A DNA stretch of 64,000 nt. It comes from a virus. Positions within the stretch are counted from its first letter, which is position 1. Every line of letters begins with the position of its first letter. The translations under genes and the position numbers were made by a program. Below are positions 12,313 to 20,808 of the stretch, in pieces. The stretch is from positions 1 through 64,000 of IMG/VR virus record IMGVR_UViG_3300025405_000009; one strand, given 5' to 3'. The notes below the pieces were generated by a model that worked only from the letters and a program-made list of their open reading frames with translations, was not told the DNA's origin and ran no database searches.

Positions 12313-12438
12313 TTACTTCTTGTTAGGAGTAGCACGAGCCTTAACACCGCAGGATTCTCTTAGATACTTAGCATAAGCTTTATTATCCCTGGCACAATAG
12401 TTTTTAATAACTCTTGTTTTAGTCTTTTTAGTAGCCAT
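12313..12438 (-). CDS. Tiny basic protein
   Basis: A 41-residue very basic peptide (MATKKTKTRVIKNYCARDNK... ending ATPNKK) on the minus strand, convergent with the gene ending at 12312. The two stops nearly touch. Basic composition suggests nucleic-acid or ribosome binding. The clear frame and its fit between flanking genes support it as real. Confidence 0.6.
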   Translation of the reverse strand: MATKKTKTRVIKNYCARDNKAYAKYLRESCGVKARATPNKK

Positions 12439-12465
12439 ATTACAAATAGATTATAATATACCTTT

Positions 12466-12741
12466 ATGATTAGCAAGGACCTAGTAAGAGATATTTCTGG
12501 AATGATAATGACAGTATCGTTTATGTTGTGTTACATACCACAGATTATAAAAATTATAAAGACTGAAAGCTCTTCTGATCTTTCACCTACTATGATTGTT
12601 CTTGGTCTTGTAGGTTATATTACTGGAATGATCTATATGTATTCCAATGTATTTGGTATATGGTGGTTTCTTAATTATTTTACCGGTATCATTAGCTCTT
12701 CAGTATTGTTCTATTACTGGTTTAAACATAGAAATGACTAA
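12466..12741 (+). CDS. SemiSWEET-like PQ-loop membrane protein
   Basis: A 91-residue protein with three membrane helices (about residues 10-28, 42-60, 66-84) and a PQ-loop signature (MLCYIPQIIKIIKTESSSDLS). Size and topology match bacterial SemiSWEET proteins, which dimerise to transport sugars across the inner membrane. Phage copies are unusual. It is divergent from the tiny gene at 12313. A -10-like TATAAT lies eight bases before the ATG. The family is fairly clear; the substrate is not. Confidence 0.75.
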   Translation: MISKDLVRDISGMIMTVSFMLCYIPQIIKIIKTESSSDLSPTMIVLGLVGYITGMIYMYSNVFGIWWFLNYFTGIISSSVLFYYWFKHRND

Positions 12742-12778
12742 GGAGCCCTTTGTCTCTCGTGTTTTTATAGCCTTATAC

Positions 12779-12786
12779 AATAAATA
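12779..12786 (+). promoter_or_regulatory. Late promoter AATAAATA
   Basis: Late element exactly five bases before the ATG at 12792, so transcription should start at the ATG. Confidence 0.7.
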
Positions 12787-12791
12787 CTCAT

Positions 12792-13850
12792 ATGTTAACG
12801 TTTAAGCAGTTTTTTATATTATCAGAAGATGATAAGAGTAATGTAAGCCAGACTAAAGCAACTCTATCAATGAATGAACTTAACAAGTATATAAACGTTC
12901 CAAAAAAGAATCGTATACCCATTTTTATAAGAAAGTTAAGAAATAAAGAACCATTTGTTAAGGCAGGTGAAAATAATCCATCGTTAGTTATTGATGCAGA
13001 ACCAGGATGGGTAGATGCAGTAGAAGAAGATGGTCGTATTGATGTGGAAGAGATCCCTTTGCGTAATGGTGATACAATTTCATTAAAAGCACTACAAAAA
13101 ACAAAAGAATTTGGTGGTAAGAATAAAGATTTTATTGAAAAAGGTCAAATTGAAAATTTTAATACATTTTTAAAAACAGTAAACGAAGGTCAACCGGTTA
13201 CTTTAACATTTAATGGTGTACAGTATCCAAATTGTGTAGAGGCTAGAAAAGAGCCTGGTAAAGAAGTAAAATCGGATATTACAATATATAACACTAATAA
13301 TGAACCTGTATTGTTTATATCTCATAAAAAATGCTGTAGTCCAAAGGATATGATGCGCTGGGGCGGTATTGCCGCTTATAAGGATAATCCAAACTATCCA
13401 CAAGCCTCCTTAGAAGTAAATAACTTTTTAACTGATCTTAAAGCAGAGTTAATAAAGCAAGGCAATGTAGATAATGAAGGTAGACCTGAAATGTTTCCAA
13501 TAACAGGCGGTAAGGGTGCTACATATAAGAAACGTATTGAAGATTTGACATTAAAATATAAAGCATGTTTTGGTACAGATTATGGTTCAGATAAATTCAG
13601 TTTTGAAAACGTTCAATGTATAATACAAGGACCTATAACTTATACGTATGACGAGGCTAGTAATTCATATGATATTGGTACAAGTGAAGGAGGTACTATT
13701 TGGGCAAATGGTACTTTACCTACAGGTGAATATGATCCTTGTTTTCTTTGTTATTACGCAGACAGAAGAAATGATCAAGGTATACGTCATGCGTTTATAG
13801 GTATTTGGCCGTGGGGTGGTAAGAGTGGTAGAGAGCTACCTGTTGGATAG
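12792..13850 (+). CDS. Putative packaged nuclease-like protein
   Basis: A 352-residue protein with a targeting-like start (LTFKQFFILSEDDKS; compare the T4 internal proteins, MKTYQEFIAE). Around residues 160-195 the pattern KSDITIYN..NEPVLFISHKK then MMRWGG resembles a restriction-endonuclease-like core (Asp ... x-His-Lys) that I associate with T4-like phage proteins of the form 'ISHK..'. The canonical Glu of the (D/E)xK motif is replaced by Ser, so catalysis is uncertain. Likely role, by inference: a nuclease carried in the head. It could equally be an inactive nuclease fold. Confidence 0.55.
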   Translation: MLTFKQFFILSEDDKSNVSQTKATLSMNELNKYINVPKKNRIPIFIRKLRNKEPFVKAGENNPSLVIDAEPGWVDAVEEDGRIDVEEIPLRNGDTISLKALQKTKEFGGKNKDFIEKGQIENFNTFLKTVNEGQPVTLTFNGVQYPNCVEARKEPGKEVKSDITIYNTNNEPVLFISHKKCCSPKDMMRWGGIAAYKDNPNYPQASLEVNNFLTDLKAELIKQGNVDNEGRPEMFPITGGKGATYKKRIEDLTLKYKACFGTDYGSDKFSFENVQCIIQGPITYTYDEASNSYDIGTSEGGTIWANGTLPTGEYDPCFLCYYADRRNDQGIRHAFIGIWPWGGKSGRELPVG

Positions 13851-13858
13851 TATAAATA
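13851..13858 (+). promoter_or_regulatory. Late promoter TATAAATA
   Basis: Perfect T4 late element overlapping the end of the preceding gene, five bases before the ATG at 13864; predicted leaderless. Confidence 0.8.
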
Positions 13859-13863
13859 ATATT

Positions 13864-14256
13864 ATGCTTAGGGATTCAAGATCAATTGCTGGTTTGTATA
13901 TGGAAAATTTTGGTAAGACTAATCTTCCTCCTATTCAAAAACCATCTCAATTACCACAAGCACCTGAACAACCACCGTCTAATGTAGCTGGTACTGAACG
14001 TAATGTCACACCAGCATCAGTAACTAATGGTGGTAATGTTGAGGCTAGTGAAGAGCCTAAGAAGGTTGAAAAGCAGTTACCTGCTAAGCATTGGGTCAAG
14101 GTAGAGAAAATAGTAAAAGATGATGTAAAAGAGATAGAAAATTTAGCACATGAGCTTGCAATGCTTGTTCATTCATGTAGTGAAAATGAAGAAGTTGTTT
14201 CAAAAGTCATGAGTAAAATTTTTAAGAAGCATAGAGCTTGGACCAAAAAGAAGTAG
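13864..14256 (+). CDS. Putative head protein, unknown function
   Basis: A 130-residue protein starting MLRDSRSIAGLYMENFGK. The start at 13864 is chosen because a perfect late element lies five bases upstream; an earlier in-frame start at 13816 would overlap the preceding gene. The first third is Pro/Gln-rich and disordered; the rest is a helical basic domain. The N terminus (AGLYMEN) resembles a targeting peptide. No family recognised. Confidence 0.65.
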   Translation: MLRDSRSIAGLYMENFGKTNLPPIQKPSQLPQAPEQPPSNVAGTERNVTPASVTNGGNVEASEEPKKVEKQLPAKHWVKVEKIVKDDVKEIENLAHELAMLVHSCSENEEVVSKVMSKIFKKHRAWTKKK

Positions 14257-14297
14257 ATTCTTGCTATTTTTAAAATTGCATATATTATATTAAATAT

Positions 14298-14513
14298 ATG
14301 TACATGACCTCTAAAAAAGAAGAAGGGGTAAATGCGGTAATCGAACGCAAATATACCACACTAGTGACCGCAGATATGGTACTTGATATCTATTCTGCGT
14401 CACAGAAGGAAACAAATAAAAAGATAAAAACAGAAATATACAATAAAGCTATTTTTCTTTCTCAGCATCTAAATTGCTGTATTCCTTTATCGAAGAGTCA
14501 GTATTCTGTGTAA
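14298..14513 (+). CDS. Hypothetical protein, overlapping convergent gene
   Basis: A 71-residue helical protein. The last 65 bases overlap the 3' end of the zinc-ribbon gene on the other strand, which lowers confidence. In favour, TATATT lies six bases before the ATG as in the leaderless early promoters, with TTGCTA further upstream (19 bp spacer). Not recognised. Confidence 0.4.
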   Translation: MYMTSKKEEGVNAVIERKYTTLVTADMVLDIYSASQKETNKKIKTEIYNKAIFLSQHLNCCIPLSKSQYSV

Positions 14514-14712
14514 AAAAATCTTTTTCTAAAAGATCATTTACTGTCTCTATTATTCTATCTTTAGTGTCGTCAAATCTGTAAGCTCTACAAACTGGACATA
14601 CAGGCATCTCTTCAGCAAGTAAAGTATCACAACCCTCACATACTTTATAACCAAACCAAAATCTTTTAACTGATTCAAGAATATATTCTTTTTGTTTGTT
14701 TGTCGTAGGCAT
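14449..14712 (-). CDS. Zinc-ribbon protein
   Basis: An 87-residue protein with a four-Cys zinc ribbon (CEGCDTLLAEEMPVCPVC, residues about 25-42), a helical start (KQKEYILESVKRFWFGYKV) and an acidic tail. Such small ribbon proteins occur in T4-like phages next to structural genes; I cannot assign a function. Zinc binding is a safe prediction; nucleic-acid or protein contact is inferred. Confidence 0.7.
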   Translation of the reverse strand: MPTTNKQKEYILESVKRFWFGYKVCEGCDTLLAEEMPVCPVCRAYRFDDTKDRIIETVNDLLEKDFFTQNTDSSIKEYSNLDAEKEK

Positions 14713-14736
14713 AATTTGCTTAAATATTTATGATAT

Positions 14737-15093
14737 ATGCAAAAAGACATTTATGCAATCTATGAAGCTTATGTAACTGAGGGACAGGAAGGATATGCTT
14801 TTGGTTCATCACAAGCACAAATGCCCGGTAAGAAAAATCTTACATCTGCAGGTCCTAATGATAACAATAGAGAGAGAAATCCAATGGTCGTTGCAGGTGG
14901 AAAAGATTTGCCAATGGATAGTAGCGCTAATCCACCATATCAAGGTGAGGAAACAAGAGAGCATAAATCACTAAAACGTGAATTAGCAAAATTAAATGAG
15001 TTAGTTAGAGATAAGAAATATCAAGATGTTGTTATGTACTGTAAAACAATCAGCAAGTTAGCTGAAGATGCTTATAATAAAGATAAAAAATAA
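14737..15093 (+). CDS. Putative head-packaged protein with targeting peptide
   Basis: A 118-residue protein starting QKDIYAIYEAYVTEG, a targeting-like peptide with Ile-Tyr-Glu-Ala. Residues 20-70 are polar and disordered; the last 45 form a coiled or helical domain. A weak late element (CTTAAATA) lies ten bases before the ATG. Packaging is inferred. Confidence 0.65.
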   Translation: MQKDIYAIYEAYVTEGQEGYAFGSSQAQMPGKKNLTSAGPNDNNRERNPMVVAGGKDLPMDSSANPPYQGEETREHKSLKRELAKLNELVRDKKYQDVVMYCKTISKLAEDAYNKDKK

Positions 15094-15094
15094 T

Positions 15095-15128
15095 TTGAAT
15101 TATTAGAAATGTGATGTAATATATTTAC
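15095..15128 (+). promoter_or_regulatory. Early leaderless promoter
   Basis: TTGAAT at 15095-15100, 16 bp, TAATAT at 15117-15122, ATTTAC, ATG at 15129. Confidence 0.65.
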
Positions 15129-15605
15129 ATGGCTTCACAATTATTTTGGCATAACGTTTATAACGGATTAGATCTTCTTAGTAAAGATTTTAAAAAGACA
15201 GATTTTATACCTGAAGCTATTGTTGGTGTTGGTCGTGGTGGGTTAATTCCAGCTACATTACTTGCCTATAAGTTTAATGTTAAGGCTTTGTTTAATTTTA
15301 CTATACAAAGCTATAGTGATGAAAACCTAAAGACAAATGATTTTGTTACCTTTCAAGAACCCGGTGTTGATATTTGTAATTACAAGAACAAAAACGTTCT
15401 TGTTGTAGATGATTTATCTGACTCTGGAGATACATTACTTCATATTGTAGATAAGTTAAAGCATCAATTTTATCTTGAGAATGTTAAAGTAGCAACTCTT
15501 GCTATTAAGAAGGATACAAAGTTTCGACCTGATTATTTTGTTCAGGAATATCCGTCAGATGTTTGGTTAACGTTTCCCTGGGAGACGGCGGATTTTATTT
15601 CGTAA
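15129..15605 (+). CDS. Type I phosphoribosyltransferase
   Basis: A 158-residue protein of the type I phosphoribosyltransferase fold. The PRPP-binding loop VLVVDDLSDSGDT lies near residues 97-109, and the upstream loop IVGVGRGGLIPATLLA near 30-45 is typical of hypoxanthine/xanthine-guanine or related phosphoribosyltransferases. The family links a base to PRPP to make a nucleotide in the cytosol. A nucleobase salvage role is likely; since this phage also handles deazaguanines, an unusual base substrate cannot be excluded. It has an early-type promoter. Confidence 0.8.
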   Translation: MASQLFWHNVYNGLDLLSKDFKKTDFIPEAIVGVGRGGLIPATLLAYKFNVKALFNFTIQSYSDENLKTNDFVTFQEPGVDICNYKNKNVLVVDDLSDSGDTLLHIVDKLKHQFYLENVKVATLAIKKDTKFRPDYFVQEYPSDVWLTFPWETADFIS

Positions 15606-15830
15606 GTATTCCTCACGTTTTTTACGTTTAGTAATTTTAGCCGACTTAAGATCTTTCATATTAGGCAATAAATTACCATCCACCTCATCTGTTTCTTCAC
15701 CTGGTAAAATTGCCTTTGTTGTACCTTGATTGTTAGGACCGTTAACATACACTTTACGGCCGGGTTTTGGATATACATTCTCTCCACCAAAATCCTCTAA
15801 TAGAGCTTTGATTGTATCATCAAATATCAT
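15567..15830 (-). CDS. Small protein downstream of tail fibre
   Basis: An 87-residue protein, nine bases downstream of the tail-fibre stop and on the same strand, overlapping the 3' end of the phosphoribosyltransferase gene by 39 bases. It starts IFDDTIKALLEDFGGENVYP, which could be a targeting-like peptide (LLED), and ends very basic (KRKKREEYLRNKIRRLPGKR). A head or tail-fibre accessory role is possible. Not recognised. Confidence 0.6.
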   Translation of the reverse strand: MIFDDTIKALLEDFGGENVYPKPGRKVYVNGPNNQGTTKAILPGEETDEVDGNLLPNMKDLKSAKITKRKKREEYLRNKIRRLPGKR

Positions 15831-15839
15831 AAACAGTTA

Positions 15840-18800
15840 TTAGGAATCCGGTGTTGTGTTGACACCAGATGCAGGAGGGTAGAAAGATTCATATCCATTT
15901 GTTGCATACTGTCCAATTGCAGTCTTTGTATCCCAATCAAGCTTAATACCAAGTACCTGTACATTTTGAATAAATGTATCTATTGGTGTACCAAATTGAG
16001 ATGTAAAGGCTCCAGGGCGATAGAGTGCAAAGCGACAAAGATCACCACGATGAACGTTAAACAGTGATGTGAGATTATTAGCAAATATCTCCGTTACATT
16101 AACTGTATAAGGGGCACCTATATTATCTGATAGTGAAACAACACGGGTATTATCAATGTTTAAATAATTACCATTGCCCATAACATTAGCTGCTATACTC
16201 CAAGTAATTGATGATAGATTAGAAGTATTAGTTGCTTCACCAATACCTGATATACGAGCCCAGCCCGGTCTAGCAGCACCATTAATATTATTCATACTAG
16301 CGTTACCTGCAACTAATACACCTGAAAGCGGGCTGTTATAAGGTATACGAATTATATTACAACCACGTTGACCAATTTTATTGTGAGGAGAATTAGGTGT
16401 TGGAAACCATTGAAGAGGTGTAAATCCATCAAATATACTACTTGATGGATTTGGTGCAACAACAGCGCCTAGATAGGGAACTTTTGTGGCACCAATTTGT
16501 GTAAATGTACCAGCTAGATAGACAGCTGATAAGGTAATACCACCAGGGTTATTTGGATTTGCCTCATGAAAATCAATATCAGTTACCTGATGATTACAAG
16601 CTGGGAACCAATTAGGTACAATAAGAGGTGAATCAGCGCTTGTAAATGTAGATGTTGAATAATCACCACCTACCGATCCATTAGCACCTGCTGCCTGTCT
16701 CCAGTAATTACCATTTTTAGATATATCTGTCGATTGATATTGACCTCCTTTTCCAGAAGATGAATCATTACCATATACGCCGGTTGTATCAAGTGCTAAA
16801 ACATAATTACATGGCACTGTAATACTTTGATTTACTTGTCTTTGTGATGTAAAAGAAGTAAAATTACCACCAATATAGATAGTGTTATTTGAGTCATGCG
16901 TAATTACATTCACTCTACCATTTAAAAGAGCATTAAAGTTTGTTAATGAACCGTCAGCTGTATTTGCAGAATTGCCTAACCAATGAGTTGTAAGGTTGTT
17001 ATATCTATAATTAGTTACTGATGAATTACCTGTTTGTGCATAGTGTGAGCCACCAACATATAATACAGATCCACCTCCTGCTGCAGAAACATTAGGAACA
17101 ACATCTAAGCATGTTGGTGGATATTTCCAAATGGTACCTGGCAATGAAGTATTTTTAGCATTAAAAAATCCTTGAGCTACATTAGCTGTAAAGACAGTAT
17201 CAATACCGCCAATTGGTAAATTATTATAAAATGAGGTAAGAGTAGGATCAGTTGGTGTATAAGGCGCAAGCATTATACGTGTAAGACCAGGTGCCTGAAC
17301 ATACACACTATCAACATAATCAGTAGGAGTACCACTAGTACGATAAGATCCTCTCTTACATTGATAGAAATTACCAGCTACATAAAGGAAGCTTCCAGCA
17401 GATAATAAAGCAGTAATTGTTGCAGGTACATTACCATTGGCTATAAATTGATAGGATGAAAGAGCATAATTTTGACTAAGATCGAATAATGCAAGACTTG
17501 TAGAAGGTTGTATATCAGAAGAAGTACCAGCAGGTGTCTGAGATGGGTGTTGTCTATCCCAGCAACCACCAACACAAAGAATATTATTAAATGCTGTAAT
17601 TTGTCTTACAGAGTGACCGGGTGTTGCAAAATTAAATCCAAATCCATTACCGTTTAGGATCTGTGCACCTGTAGAGCTACTTTGTAATGTAATAAGTGAT
17701 CCTACATAACCAGTAGATGTATTTGCACCACTTAAAAGATTAATACACGCAATACCGTTACGTCGTTTTTGTGCTGTACTACCAATATTTTGAAAATTAC
17801 CACCTATCCATAAATTAGATCCTGAAAGGTACATACAATGAATAGTTGATGGCCAATCTGCCCAACTATAATTTACTACAGGTGATTGCTGTAGTGTCCA
17901 TCCGCCACTCCACCAACTTTGAGTAAGAGAATTCCACGCTGCATTATACCATACTTGATTCCAGTTATATGTATAATAGGAATATTGTTGCCAATAGCTT
18001 GGAAATAAAACACCTCTCCCAGCTTCAGCAACCCACGTTGTCCAAGTATTTGTAGATTTAGTTGCACTATTTGATGCAAAGACTGTTACATTCGATCCGT
18101 TTGTTGCGGATGTTGTCCAATAAATAGAAATTGTTGGTGGGTTGCCAACTGGTGCAACGGTTTCAAACGAAACAATAGGTATAGCTGAAAGTTTTAAATT
18201 TGTTGATGTGTAGTAAGGAAATAAAATAGAAGCAATAGTTGTACCATCACTTGCAATAATACTTGATGAAGATGCAGCTGCATTAGGATATAAATTACCT
18301 GGCTTTATATATTGTAAGGAATTATAAGCATTAATTAAATGTTTATCTGTCTTAGGATCAATATTATATGTAATACCATCACCAGCTTGAATATTTGGTG
18401 AAGAATCTATTACAACTGTATTAGTATTATTACCATTTACATCTGTTCCTGTAATGGTTGAAAAAGTCATATTTTGACCTGCACTTAAGTAGATAGTGCC
18501 AAGTCCTGTATTATCAGCAGTACCGATATATTGATATATATTGCCTCCTGTTGATACTGTAAGGTCTGTTATAGAACCTGTAGTACCTGTAAAATTACCT
18601 TTTATAGTATTACCTGGTACCCATTGTAAATTAACATTCTGAATACCTGTAGTGCTAGATCCTGTCGCTACACTTAATACAGTACTAACAGGGTTAATAA
18701 CTATTGTACTATTATCAGTTGCTGCCGAACTAATGTGATATCCACTTATTGCATTAGTTGCAAGACTTAAAATTGAATTATTACCAAATGTAAATTCAGA

Positions 18801-19181
18801 TGCACTAAGTGTAACATTTCTAGCTATAGGAGATAGATAAGTTGAATTTAATGGATTTGGTGTACCGTTAGGAGTTGCATTTAATGTATAAACAATGTTT
18901 GAACTACTATCATATATAACATCTCCTTTTTGACCAGCTGACAAATAACTATAGGCTGTTGTATCAATGCTCGTGCTACCGTAGACATTTGATCCACCTA
19001 TTACATTTAAAAATATACCAAAATTAATATTACCTGCAATATTACCACCATAGGTAGCACCATCTCCGACGAATAATCTATTTGAATCTGTTGTTAACCC
19101 AGGTTCACCTGCAGCAAGAAGAGTGGATTGACGGGAAAGATTAGAACCACGTCTAAACAAAAACTGTGTAATAGTTGACAT
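15840..19181 (-). CDS. Tail fibre / receptor-binding protein with beta-propeller
   Basis: A 1113-residue virion protein. The first 50 residues (ITQFLFRRGSNLSRQ, AAGEPGLTTDSNRLFVGDG) match the attachment domain found at the start of many tail fibres and of the major tropism determinant. Residues 60-440 are Ser/Thr/Gly/Asn-rich beta structure. From about 455 to 965 repeats of the type LYVAGNF, IYIGGNFTSF and VYLAGTFTQIG recur about every 60-150 residues, which indicates a propeller. It is the likely receptor-binding head. It is transcribed from its own late promoter at 19200. Confidence 0.8.
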   Translation of the reverse strand: MSTITQFLFRRGSNLSRQSTLLAAGEPGLTTDSNRLFVGDGATYGGNIAGNINFGIFLNVIGGSNVYGSTSIDTTAYSYLSAGQKGDVIYDSSSNIVYTLNATPNGTPNPLNSTYLSPIARNVTLSASEFTFGNNSILSLATNAISGYHISSAATDNSTIVINPVSTVLSVATGSSTTGIQNVNLQWVPGNTIKGNFTGTTGSITDLTVSTGGNIYQYIGTADNTGLGTIYLSAGQNMTFSTITGTDVNGNNTNTVVIDSSPNIQAGDGITYNIDPKTDKHLINAYNSLQYIKPGNLYPNAAASSSSIIASDGTTIASILFPYYTSTNLKLSAIPIVSFETVAPVGNPPTISIYWTTSATNGSNVTVFASNSATKSTNTWTTWVAEAGRGVLFPSYWQQYSYYTYNWNQVWYNAAWNSLTQSWWSGGWTLQQSPVVNYSWADWPSTIHCMYLSGSNLWIGGNFQNIGSTAQKRRNGIACINLLSGANTSTGYVGSLITLQSSSTGAQILNGNGFGFNFATPGHSVRQITAFNNILCVGGCWDRQHPSQTPAGTSSDIQPSTSLALFDLSQNYALSSYQFIANGNVPATITALLSAGSFLYVAGNFYQCKRGSYRTSGTPTDYVDSVYVQAPGLTRIMLAPYTPTDPTLTSFYNNLPIGGIDTVFTANVAQGFFNAKNTSLPGTIWKYPPTCLDVVPNVSAAGGGSVLYVGGSHYAQTGNSSVTNYRYNNLTTHWLGNSANTADGSLTNFNALLNGRVNVITHDSNNTIYIGGNFTSFTSQRQVNQSITVPCNYVLALDTTGVYGNDSSSGKGGQYQSTDISKNGNYWRQAAGANGSVGGDYSTSTFTSADSPLIVPNWFPACNHQVTDIDFHEANPNNPGGITLSAVYLAGTFTQIGATKVPYLGAVVAPNPSSSIFDGFTPLQWFPTPNSPHNKIGQRGCNIIRIPYNSPLSGVLVAGNASMNNINGAARPGWARISGIGEATNTSNLSSITWSIAANVMGNGNYLNIDNTRVVSLSDNIGAPYTVNVTEIFANNLTSLFNVHRGDLCRFALYRPGAFTSQFGTPIDTFIQNVQVLGIKLDWDTKTAIGQYATNGYESFYPPASGVNTTPDS

Positions 19182-19199
19182 ATATACTTTGAGTAAAAT

Positions 19200-19207
19200 T
19201 ATTTATA
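19200..19207 (-). promoter_or_regulatory. Late promoter TATAAATA
   Basis: Perfect late element 18 bases before the tail-fibre ATG, back to back with the plus-strand late promoter at 19231. Confidence 0.75.
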
Positions 19208-19230
19208 GTTTATTTTAGTATTGCTAGGGG

Positions 19231-19238
19231 TATAAATA
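19231..19238 (+). promoter_or_regulatory. Late promoter TATAAATA
   Basis: Perfect late element 12 bases before the ATG at 19251. Confidence 0.75.
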
Positions 19239-19250
19239 CTTAAAGTATTT

Positions 19251-19484
19251 ATGAAAGCTCTCTATTCTGCCGTTGTATCGAATAAAAATAAAATTGAAGT
19301 ATTTAACGTAGAAAAAGGTATTAGAAGTTACACAATAACTCTCGGTGACATTGAAGTTATTAATGGTCCTGTTGTAACAATGGATAAATTAACAATTGTA
19401 GTAAAAGATCGCACGGGTAAAATAACAGGAAGAGTATATTCTTTACCAAAAGGCGTTATATCCTATTCTTTTCAAATTAAATAA
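19251..19484 (+). CDS. Small beta-rich late protein
   Basis: A 77-residue all-beta protein (KIEVFNVEKGIRSYTITLG, LTIVVKDRTGKITGRVY). It has its own late promoter and is followed after four bases by a coiled-coil membrane protein. No family recognised; a virion role is inferred from the promoter class. Confidence 0.65.
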   Translation: MKALYSAVVSNKNKIEVFNVEKGIRSYTITLGDIEVINGPVVTMDKLTIVVKDRTGKITGRVYSLPKGVISYSFQIK

Positions 19485-19488
19485 TTAT

Positions 19489-19890
19489 ATGTCAGATGAT
19501 AATGCGGTACAAGAATTAGCTAAATTGAGACGTGATGTAGAGAGTCTTTATAAAACAGTATATCAAGGTAATGGTACACCATCTCTAACCAATCAGGTTG
19601 TTCAGTTAGATGAACGTCTTGATTCTCTTGAAAGCCGAATAATTGCTAATATAGAAGCAATTGATACAGAGATGGGATTAAAATTTGATAATATTACAAC
19701 TATTGTTAATGAACGTTTTAATCATATCTCATATCAAATAGCACATGAATTTGAACGCACTAAAATTAAAGAGGCTGGCGGACATCAATTAAAAGCAAAT
19801 TTAGTATCAGCAGGCATTGCAACAGTAACAGCGGTTATTATTTTATTTTCATCTCATATACTAGAGATGGCACGTGCAGCAACTCACTAA
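19489..19890 (+). CDS. Coiled-coil protein with C-terminal membrane helix
   Basis: A 133-residue protein. Residues 5-95 are predicted coiled coil (LAKLRRDVESLYKTVY, LDERLDSLESRI). One membrane helix follows at about 107-126 (LVSAGIATVTAVIILFSSHI). The layout recalls XhlA-type lysis accessory proteins and some holins, but is not specific. It lies in a late unit between the tail fibre and the spike, so a lysis or virion role fits. Confidence 0.6.
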   Translation: MSDDNAVQELAKLRRDVESLYKTVYQGNGTPSLTNQVVQLDERLDSLESRIIANIEAIDTEMGLKFDNITTIVNERFNHISYQIAHEFERTKIKEAGGHQLKANLVSAGIATVTAVIILFSSHILEMARAATH

Positions 19891-19897
19891 TAAATAG

Positions 19898-19932
19898 TTG
19901 ATTAATGCATGTTATATTAGTATAATGCTGAT
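19898..19932 (+). promoter_or_regulatory. Early leaderless promoter
   Basis: TTGATT at 19898-19903, 17 bp, TATAAT at 19921-19926, GCTGAT, ATG at 19933. Confidence 0.75.
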
Positions 19933-20493
19933 ATGACATATCTTAATGTAGATCTTGCTACAGAAACAATTATACCTAATGACTGTAGAGTAATAGCTGA
20001 CAAGGAGTATCCAATTTGTTTACTAGGCTTTCAATTAAAAAATGCATATGATCAATTAAGATTGAAAATCAAAAAGATTTATAAATTTCAAGACTATGTT
20101 CATTTTTTGCCTGATAGTGGCGCCACAACAACATTTTTTCGCGGTATACAATTAAATCCTTTACCAGCAGTTAATTCTTTGTTTAGACAATTAGAACAGT
20201 TTAATATTTCACTAACAGATCTACCTGTTAAAAGATATGAATCTGTTTTACACGAATATAATTTATCTTGTAAGGAGTGTTATGGTAATTTACAACGTGG
20301 TATTTACCCTGTAGATGGTAATAGTCTGAAGCATATTACAAATGATAAGATTGATTTAAATGACTTATATGAGAATGCTTTTGATACTGATAGTGTCCCA
20401 ATTTTTCAATCATATAGCTATCTCACCATTTATATTCTCAGTAATAAAAGCATTTACCGAACCGGTACAGATAATTTAATATTTAAACTTTAA
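19933..20493 (+). CDS. Hypothetical protein with early promoter
   Basis: A 186-residue protein of mixed structure. It contains a Cys pair (LSCKECYGN) and no motif I recognise. It has an early-type promoter although it sits among late genes. Unknown function. Confidence 0.65.
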   Translation: MTYLNVDLATETIIPNDCRVIADKEYPICLLGFQLKNAYDQLRLKIKKIYKFQDYVHFLPDSGATTTFFRGIQLNPLPAVNSLFRQLEQFNISLTDLPVKRYESVLHEYNLSCKECYGNLQRGIYPVDGNSLKHITNDKIDLNDLYENAFDTDSVPIFQSYSYLTIYILSNKSIYRTGTDNLIFKL

Positions 20494-20515
20494 AAAAAAT
20501 TATTTGTCGATATTA

Positions 20516-20548
20516 AGTAAGAGTGAAGGAGCAGATCGTACTCTTACT
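20516..20548 (+). terminator. Stem-loop with G-rich flank
   Basis: AGTAAGAGT 20516-20524 pairs perfectly with ACTCTTACT 20540-20548. The G-rich run after it (GGGGTGGGTTGGCGGG at about 20550-20565) could form a two-layer G-quadruplex, and CTTTTTG follows. It probably ends the preceding transcript, with a second function possible. Confidence 0.5.
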
Positions 20549-20607
20549 AGGGGTGGGTTGGCGGGAACTTTTTGAAGTTACTAGTAAGCAATTATCTGCT
20601 TCTTTTT

Positions 20608-20615
20608 TATAAATA
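20608..20615 (+). promoter_or_regulatory. Late promoter TATAAATA
   Basis: Perfect late element seven bases before the ATG at 20623; leader of about two bases. Confidence 0.75.
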
Positions 20616-20622
20616 TCAGTAC

Positions 20623-20808
20623 ATGACATTCTTAATTGAAAATACTCTTCTTTATAAAAAATATCATGAAGAAAGAGAACATATATTACGAAATAAATGG
20701 TATATGTCTGAACGTAAGGGTATTGATGTTGGTTATGAAAAAGCTCTTCTTGACTGGATTATTAATAAAAAGAAGTACTTAAACGAGACCCTTAACAGTA
20801 TTCTTTAA
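20623..20808 (+). CDS. Small conserved-looking late protein
   Basis: A 61-residue helical protein (KKYHEEREHILRNKWYMSERKG split over residues 12-33, then DVGYEKALLDWI). The pattern SE..G.DVG...A..DW is reminiscent of a conserved segment in DUF4032-type bacterial proteins, but the match is from memory. The start at 20623 is set by the late promoter; an in-frame upstream start at 20572 is rejected. It overlaps the convergent spike gene by 30 bases. Confidence 0.6.
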   Translation: MTFLIENTLLYKKYHEEREHILRNKWYMSERKGIDVGYEKALLDWIINKKKYLNETLNSIL

